This document shows, piece by piece, positions 48,139 through 52,519 of a stretch of DNA of 52,519 nt. Source of the DNA: an uncultured Alphaproteobacteria bacterium (GTDB lineage: Bacteria; Pseudomonadota; Alphaproteobacteria; HIMB59). Position 1 is the stretch's first letter, and every line of letters begins with the position of its first letter. Where the stretch lies: contig CACDYZ010000009.1 of NCBI GenBank assembly GCA_902557145.1, positions 1 to 52,519 of the forward strand. Direction: 5' to 3'. Position numbers and translations under genes: made by a program. Under the pieces are notes generated by a model. That model ran no database searches and had not been told where the DNA came from. It saw only the letters and a list, made by a program, of their open reading frames with translations.

Positions 48139-49107
48139 ATGTTTGAAGTTATAAAACCAGGTTTAGAAACATCTGTTCAAGATTACCCAGGAAGAATTGG
48201 ATTTCTAAATCAAGGTTTCCCCCCTTCTGGACCTATGGACAGTTGGTCTTTTAGGCTTGCAAATCTTCTTGTAGGGAACCATGAAAATTCGGGTGCACTT
48301 GAGTGTCAGTATACAGGCCCTACTCTTAAATTTGAAAAAGATCATGTTATTTCAATTTGTGGCGCAGATATGCAACCAAAAATTGATGGGAGGTCTATTC
48401 CAATGTGGGAAAGTATAATGGTGAAATCTAATCAAACTCTTGAACTTGGTTTTACTGTTACTGGTGCCCGATCCTATATTGCTTTTTCGGGAGGCATTGA
48501 CTCAGAAAAATGGTTGGGTTCTCAATCGACATTTCATAAAGCTGGTGTTGGAGGAATTGATGGTTATGCTTTAAAAGAAAGTCAAAAAATTTCACTTGGT
48601 AACTCAAAAGGAAAAATTGGAAGAAAGATAAGAGCTGAATCTATCCCAGACATTACTAATTCAGGCGTATGGGAGATTGAGGTAGTCAGGGGACCAAATG
48701 ATGATTGGCTAGATAATGCTGGTTATGAAACATTTTTAAAAGCTGATTGGAAACTTCAAGCCAGAAGTGACAGAACAGGGTTTAGACTTGATGGGCCTTC
48801 ACTTAGTTTTAACGAAAAAGCGACAAATAAATCACCTGAGCATGGTTATGAACCCTCAAATATTATAGATCAAGGATACCCTATTGGTGGCATAAATCTC
48901 GCAGGTCAAACACCTATTATCCTTGTAAATGATGGTCCAAGCATGGGGGGATTTATAGTTCCCTTTACGGTTCCCTCAGCCTCTTTTTGGAAACTAGGTC
49001 AAGCAAAACCAAATGAAAAATTTAAATTTAAAGAAATAAGTGTGCTAGAAGCTCAAGAAATGAGATCTGAGCAAACCTCTCTTTGCTCAATGGGAAGTAT
49101 TATTTAA
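48139..49107 (+). CDS. pxpC: PxpC (AHS2 / KipA family; biotin-dependent carboxyltransferase-like)
   Basis: The 322-aa protein shows FEVIKPGLETSVQDYPGRIG, GPMDSWSFRLANLLVGN, ALECQYTGPTLKF, YIAFSGGID, ARSDRTGFRLDGP and PVGG-like GYPIGGINLAGQTPIILV. These are the full AHS2 pattern, homologous to the carboxyltransferase part of urea amidolyase. With PxpA and PxpB it forms 5-oxoprolinase in many bacteria. The ATG begins directly after the pxpB stop, with no gap. Confidence 0.93.
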   Translation: MFEVIKPGLETSVQDYPGRIGFLNQGFPPSGPMDSWSFRLANLLVGNHENSGALECQYTGPTLKFEKDHVISICGADMQPKIDGRSIPMWESIMVKSNQTLELGFTVTGARSYIAFSGGIDSEKWLGSQSTFHKAGVGGIDGYALKESQKISLGNSKGKIGRKIRAESIPDITNSGVWEIEVVRGPNDDWLDNAGYETFLKADWKLQARSDRTGFRLDGPSLSFNEKATNKSPEHGYEPSNIIDQGYPIGGINLAGQTPIILVNDGPSMGGFIVPFTVPSASFWKLGQAKPNEKFKFKEISVLEAQEMRSEQTSLCSMGSII

Positions 49108-49109
49108 CA

Positions 49110-49328
49110 ATGACCACTGAAGTTTTGACCTCTGTGCCTGGGAACATATGGAAAGTGCTAGTCGAAGTTGGTGACGAAGTGAACGAGGGAGATGTTTTAT
49201 TTATTATGGAAGTAATGAAATCAGAGGTAAATCATAATGCTCCAGTAAGTGGAACTATTTCTCAGGTCAATATCAGTAATGATCAAGAGGGAGTTAATCC
49301 AGGTACTGTAGCTGTAGTAATTGAATAA
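49110..49328 (+). CDS. Biotin carboxyl carrier protein (BCCP)
   Basis: The 72-aa protein is read from ATG 49110, two bases after the pxpC stop; an in-frame TTG further upstream would lie inside pxpC. It is a single biotinyl domain: VPGNIWKVLVEVGDEVNEGD, then FIMEVMKSEVNHNAPVSG with the biotin Lys at residue 37 (VMKS instead of the usual AMKM), and SQVNISNDQEGVNPG. It should carry biotin between the biotin carboxylase at 41473 and the AHS1/AHS2 pair. Its presence in this operon is the main argument for a biotin-dependent activity. Confidence 0.88.
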   Translation: MTTEVLTSVPGNIWKVLVEVGDEVNEGDVLFIMEVMKSEVNHNAPVSGTISQVNISNDQEGVNPGTVAVVIE

Positions 49329-49943
49329 ATGAGCAATATTCCTTTATTATATAATGGTCCCACATCTCCATTTGGTAGAAAATGTAAAGTCGCTGCTTTA
49401 GTCTTGGAAATTGAACATGAAGAAGAGAAAATAAATATTTATAAATCCAGATTTCTTGATGAGTTTAATCCATTGAGACAGGTCCCAACCCTAATAGTTG
49501 GAAATATGACAATTACTGATAGTGATAATATTTGTTTATACTTTGATAGTATCTCAAAACGAAAGTCTATTTATCCAAATGAACGATACTGGGAATGCAT
49601 GACGATGATTAGTATTTCTAATGGAATAATGGAAAATGCAGTAAGTCGATATATAGAAACATCAGCGATACCAGAAGATGAGCAAAGAGCCAAATCAATT
49701 GAAAGATACGAGAAAAAAATTTTAAGATCTATTCAATGGATTGAAAATAAATTTGATGAATTTGTTAGTGATCATCTTACAATTGACCAGATATCGGTTG
49801 CTTGCGCGTTAGACTATACTTCGCTGAGACTTAATAGTAACTGGGGTGAGAACAATCCTAAACTAAAAACATGGCTTGAAAGATTAACTGAGAATAATTT
49901 TATGAAATCTACCTTACCGGGGGAAAGTTTTAAATATGAATAA
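49329..49943 (+). CDS. Glutathione S-transferase family protein
   Basis: The 204-aa protein has an N-terminal thioredoxin-like domain with NGPTSPFGRKCKVAALVLEI, FNPLRQVPTLIVGNM (cis-Pro before Thr) and TDSDNICLYFD (glutathione-binding Asp/Ser region), followed by an all-helical C-terminal domain. Ser in TSPFGRK is the probable catalytic residue. It begins 1 nt after the BCCP stop in the same operon. Its role in the module is unknown; GST genes are common companions of catabolic operons. Confidence 0.85.
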   Translation: MSNIPLLYNGPTSPFGRKCKVAALVLEIEHEEEKINIYKSRFLDEFNPLRQVPTLIVGNMTITDSDNICLYFDSISKRKSIYPNERYWECMTMISISNGIMENAVSRYIETSAIPEDEQRAKSIERYEKKILRSIQWIENKFDEFVSDHLTIDQISVACALDYTSLRLNSNWGENNPKLKTWLERLTENNFMKSTLPGESFKYE

Positions 49944-49967
49944 AAGCTTTAGAAAATATTTTAACAA

Positions 49968-50477
49968 ATGATACATTATTCAATGATGAGATTATTAGCG
50001 GTACTATTTGTATTTGTTTTATTAGCGCCCTTATCTGGTAAAGCTGAGTATGAAATGCATATACCTAATTGCACCCAAAAAGGCGTTGAAAATTGTGGTG
50101 GTTTTTTGTTTGATAATGAAACTGGCGATGTCTTGTTTTGTGGGTCTGAAAGTTGCATTGACTTAAAGCTGCCAAAATCTTGGAAATCTAAACAAAGTGA
50201 TAAACAATCAAAACAAGATCAAATAATTGAAATGCTATCAAATATTCAAGTAGGAACAGTAACTTCAAGTGTTCAAAATATTGAACCCTCTTCAAACCAA
50301 GTAGTTGAAGAAAAAGTAGTGAAATCAGAGGATATAAAAGAAGAGAAAAAAGAGTCAAAAAAAGAAGAGAAAAAAATTGAAAAATGTGACAAAGAAAAGA
50401 AAAGTTTGTGTAAAGGTTCTGGTGGAATGCAGCTCGGTGGAACAGGTATGAAACTTAAAAAGCCATCTAAAAAATAA
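49968..50477 (+). CDS. Secreted Lys/Glu-rich protein, unknown function
   Basis: A protein of 164-169 aa; the ATG at 49983 (MMRLLAVLFVFVLLAPLSGK) may be preferable to the one at 49968. After the signal peptide comes a small Cys-containing part with four Cys (PNCTQKGVENCGG, LFCGSESCID), a linker and a highly charged Lys/Glu segment (about 105-150), and a Cys/Gly/Lys-rich tail (KKSLCKGSGGMQLGGTGMKL). No family recognised. It is 24 nt after the GST-like gene and may be the end of the operon or a separate gene. Confidence 0.58.
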   Translation: MIHYSMMRLLAVLFVFVLLAPLSGKAEYEMHIPNCTQKGVENCGGFLFDNETGDVLFCGSESCIDLKLPKSWKSKQSDKQSKQDQIIEMLSNIQVGTVTSSVQNIEPSSNQVVEEKVVKSEDIKEEKKESKKEEKKIEKCDKEKKSLCKGSGGMQLGGTGMKLKKPSKK

Positions 50478-50478
50478 T

Positions 50479-50706
50479 TTGAGAAAAAATAAAAAAAGAG
50501 AAATTACTGCCCTTTTCTTGATAAGAGAAAAGCTTGCGTTAGATTTATCAAATGAAATTAGTATGCACAAAGAGGAGGCATATGAGATCGTTGATTTTTC
50601 TTTTCAATTAAGTGACAAACTTCCCTCTACTTATGAAGAGTTGAAATCTGAAATTAAGGCTTACATTATTATAAATATGTTATCTTTGGTTACTAAATTC
50701 CACTAG
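50479..50706 (+). CDS. Small protein, unknown function
   Basis: A 75-aa open frame starting TTG at 50479, 1 nt after the preceding stop. The sequence (NKKREITALFLIREKLALDL, SMHKEEAYEIVDFSFQLSDK) is amphipathic helical. Its 3' end overlaps the opposing gene's stop by 14 nt. Codon composition is protein-like, but there is no family support. Confidence 0.38.
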   Translation: MRKNKKREITALFLIREKLALDLSNEISMHKEEAYEIVDFSFQLSDKLPSTYEELKSEIKAYIIINMLSLVTKFH

Positions 50707-51286
50707 TGTCAATTTCTTTTACTTGTGTAGTTTGACCCTTATCCTCTAATAAGAAATCATATTTTTTGTTCTCATTTATCATGTAGGAATTATCACTCAG
50801 TATAATATCCATCCTTCTGTTATTGAAACTATAGTCGCAAGTAACAGAAAAAATTAACTTGTTATCATCTTTGATGCTATCGAGGTAAATTTCCCAAGTT
50901 GTTTTACTCTTAAGTTTATTTGGAAACTGTTTTACTTCAGTAGAATATTCATCAGAATTTTTATTTTGAAAAGATTTTATAAATTGACTTTGTATATCCA
51001 AGCATTCTACAGGATTTAATTGAAGTAATTTATTTGAGCCGTGTATTTCATAAATATTTCCAGTTTTGGTGGCTTTAATAACATAGTTTTTAAGATATTT
51101 GTTTGAGATCAAAACTCTTTCTTCTTGAATTGATATGCTTTCAATTATTTCTTTTTTAAACTTTATGTCCCCGTCATTTTCATACTTAAATATATTGTCA
51201 TATAACTTATAACCAAAAAGATCTATAGCATGAGAATTAAGAGAAATTAGCAACAAAGAGAGGCTTAATGACAAAATCTTTATCAT
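50693..51286 (-). CDS. Secreted protein, unknown function
   Basis: The 197-aa protein has a signal peptide (MIKILSLSLSLLLISLNSHA, cleavage at SHA) followed by IDLFGYKLYDNIFKYEND. The mature part is beta-rich (KTTWEIYLDSIKDDNKLIFS, VTCDYSFNNRRMDIILS) with two Cys that may pair. No family recognised. It starts 19 nt after the stop of the 149-aa gene, and both follow the ParA gene on the minus strand. Confidence 0.55.
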   Translation of the reverse strand: MIKILSLSLSLLLISLNSHAIDLFGYKLYDNIFKYENDGDIKFKKEIIESISIQEERVLISNKYLKNYVIKATKTGNIYEIHGSNKLLQLNPVECLDIQSQFIKSFQNKNSDEYSTEVKQFPNKLKSKTTWEIYLDSIKDDNKLIFSVTCDYSFNNRRMDIILSDNSYMINENKKYDFLLEDKGQTTQVKEIDTSGI

Positions 51287-51305
51287 AGATCATTGTAACA
51301 TTGAT

Positions 51306-51755
51306 TTAGTTCTTTGTAATTGTATTGAGTGGATAAGGAACATCTTTTATTGAAAAATTTTGACAATATTCAATTCCCTCTAATAATTTATCCCATAAAA
51401 CTTTTGTCTCATTTTCTAAAATAGGCATAAGAAATGATGCTAGACTTAGAAACCACAATTTAAAAGAGTCCTTGGAAATTCTATCTAAATCAGAATTGAT
51501 TATTTGAGAAAATGTATCTTTCCATTGATGCAATAATAATGTTGCCTCATCCTTTGATAAATCTTTAGGGGAAATAAAATATTTTTTTTGAACTGTTGAT
51601 TTATCTTGCTCTAAAATTGAAAATTTAAATTGATAGGCACTATCAAGTATCATAGCTCGTTCTTGACTATCATTTATCTCAATCCAACTGATAAAACCTT
51701 TTAATAAACTTGAACTAATATTTTCTAGCTGCTCATAGTCAATATTATTGTTCAT
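51306..51755 (-). CDS. Helical protein of unknown function downstream of parA
   Basis: The 149-aa soluble, mostly helical protein reads MNNNIDYEQLENISSSLLKG, ERAMILDSAYQFKFSILEQD and KLWFLSLASFLMPILENETK. No family or catalytic motif is visible. It begins 16 nt after the ParA stop, so it is probably co-transcribed and could be a ParA partner or cargo adaptor; that is inference from position alone. No ParB-like motif is present. Confidence 0.5.
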   Translation of the reverse strand: MNNNIDYEQLENISSSLLKGFISWIEINDSQERAMILDSAYQFKFSILEQDKSTVQKKYFISPKDLSKDEATLLLHQWKDTFSQIINSDLDRISKDSFKLWFLSLASFLMPILENETKVLWDKLLEGIEYCQNFSIKDVPYPLNTITKN

Positions 51756-51771
51756 AGTGGTAACTTAAAAA

Positions 51772-52410
51772 TTATATATTGAGAAATGATTTAATTTCCT
51801 TAGCTAGAGCCAACATTTCCAAACAACCTTTTCCAGTTCTTTGTTTTTCAACAACTGTGAGACCAAGGCCCATAGAGGAAACAAAAATTTGTCTATTACC
51901 TAAAATAGTTTTTGCTTTTTTGACTTTCATGCGATCAACAAATTTTATTGCTTCATGAATTAATTTTGATTTGGCATTTGCTCTATTGATTAAAATTAAA
52001 ATTTCCTTTTTTTCACGTTTTGCTAGCTCAATAATTGACTCCGTTGCCCAAAAATCTACTTGTGAAGGAGAAATTGGAATAACTACTAAATCTGCTATTT
52101 CAATTGCGGGCCTGCCATCCGCGTCTATCTTGGGTGGGGTATCTATTATGACTATGTCTGATTTTTGCTTAAGAGATTTAGCTTCATATTGAGCACCCCA
52201 TAGACTTGCAGTTTTAAATTCGATTGTATTCTTGTCTTTGAGTTTATCTTTTCTCATAAGATACCACTTACCCAAACTACCTTGCGGGTCAGTATCTAAA
52301 ATGACGGTGGAAAGATTGTGTTTAATTGAAAAAACAGTCGCTAAATTAGCTGCGATTGTTGTTTTTCCAGAACCACCTTTTTGCTGAGCGATGGTAATTA
52401 CTTTAGACAC
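51772..52410 (-). CDS. ParA-family ATPase (orphan)
   Basis: The 212-aa protein begins VITIAQQKGGSGKTTIAANL, the deviant Walker A KGGxGKT with the signature Lys of the ParA/MinD group. LDTDPQGSL follows, then VIIDTPPKIDAD (Walker B-like), and later IADLVVIPISPSQVDFWATE. It is a short ParA without an N-terminal HTH. No parB or parS is adjacent, so a positioning ATPase for another cargo is possible, as for short orphan ParAs in other Alphaproteobacteria. ATG at 52410; the 109 nt to the window end show nothing further. Confidence 0.88.
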   Translation of the reverse strand: MSKVITIAQQKGGSGKTTIAANLATVFSIKHNLSTVILDTDPQGSLGKWYLMRKDKLKDKNTIEFKTASLWGAQYEAKSLKQKSDIVIIDTPPKIDADGRPAIEIADLVVIPISPSQVDFWATESIIELAKREKKEILILINRANAKSKLIHEAIKFVDRMKVKKAKTILGNRQIFVSSMGLGLTVVEKQRTGKGCLEMLALAKEIKSFLNI

Positions 52411-52519
52411 AATCTAAGTATAAAAATATAAATTTTATAAGAAAGCCTTATTTAAAAAATCCTGTGGGTTTATTTAATTCAATAAAATGAGGATATTTTT
52501 AATAGAAATAAACCGCACA

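Overview
The window looks like a chromosomal segment of a streamlined, AT-rich marine alphaproteobacterium. The grounds are very short intergenic gaps, many TAATG or ATGA stop/start overlaps, a proteorhodopsin-type gene, several high-affinity ABC importers, and a metW / gloB / ung neighbourhood typical of Alphaproteobacteria. A SAR11-like or HIMB59/AEGEAN-169-like lineage would fit; that assignment is inference, since no rRNA or other phylogenetic marker is present.

Layout. (1) 1-5.3 kb holds housekeeping genes: metW (3' end), a TauE/SafE transporter, a methyltransferase, gloB, ung, a PsiE-like protein and a renalase-like FAD enzyme. (2) 5.3-8.8 kb is a run of very small, poorly conserved genes (small membrane, secreted and Cys-rich proteins) plus a DUF985 cupin. 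(3) 9.0-13.7 kb is a 4.7-kb integrated island. It is bounded by a 41-nt duplication of the 5' half of tRNA-Ala(GGC), with a tyrosine integrase beside the intact tRNA. Its cargo is a repeat-rich HNH protein, a zinc-ribbon microprotein and a tandem array of small secreted proteins that share a CxDxGFxxGTE...CV motif. (4) 14.7-24.3 kb is a polyol/sugar module: DhaK, DhaL and a CUT1 ABC importer (two ATPases, two permeases, a 63-aa membrane protein, a binding protein), divergent from a TIM-barrel isomerase and a Gfo/Idh/MocA dehydrogenase. (5) 24.3-31.5 kb is an eight-gene operon joining an N,N-dimethylformamidase-type amidohydrolase (small and large subunits plus a second small-subunit-like protein), a cupin, a lactonase-like metallo-hydrolase, xylose isomerase, a HAD phosphatase and an aldo/keto reductase. 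(6) 31.6-37.7 kb reads rhodopsin, flotillin/SPFH, SCP2-like protein, alpha/beta hydrolase, sodium:solute symporter. The rhodopsin carries an unusual D-N-I triad. A near-identical inverted repeat lies before this operon and before the amidohydrolase operon. (7) 37.8-49.9 kb is a divergent pair of operons that interleave a CUT2 (ribose-type) ABC importer with PxpA, PxpB, PxpC, a biotin carboxylase and a biotin carrier. Together they resemble a split urea-carboxylase-like machine coupled to its own transporter. (8) 50-52.5 kb has small unknown genes and an orphan ParA ATPase.

How the genes work together (inference). Regions 4-7 look like self-contained 'import, activate, hydrolyse' modules for dissolved organic nitrogen and carbon (amides/lactams, sugars, polyols), with a light-responsive or light-driven rhodopsin transcribed together with membrane-organising and hydrolase functions. 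The most unusual items are the 5'-half tRNA island with its motif-tagged secreted array, the PxpABC + BC + BCCP + ABC module, and the DNI rhodopsin that shares a putative operator with an amidase operon.
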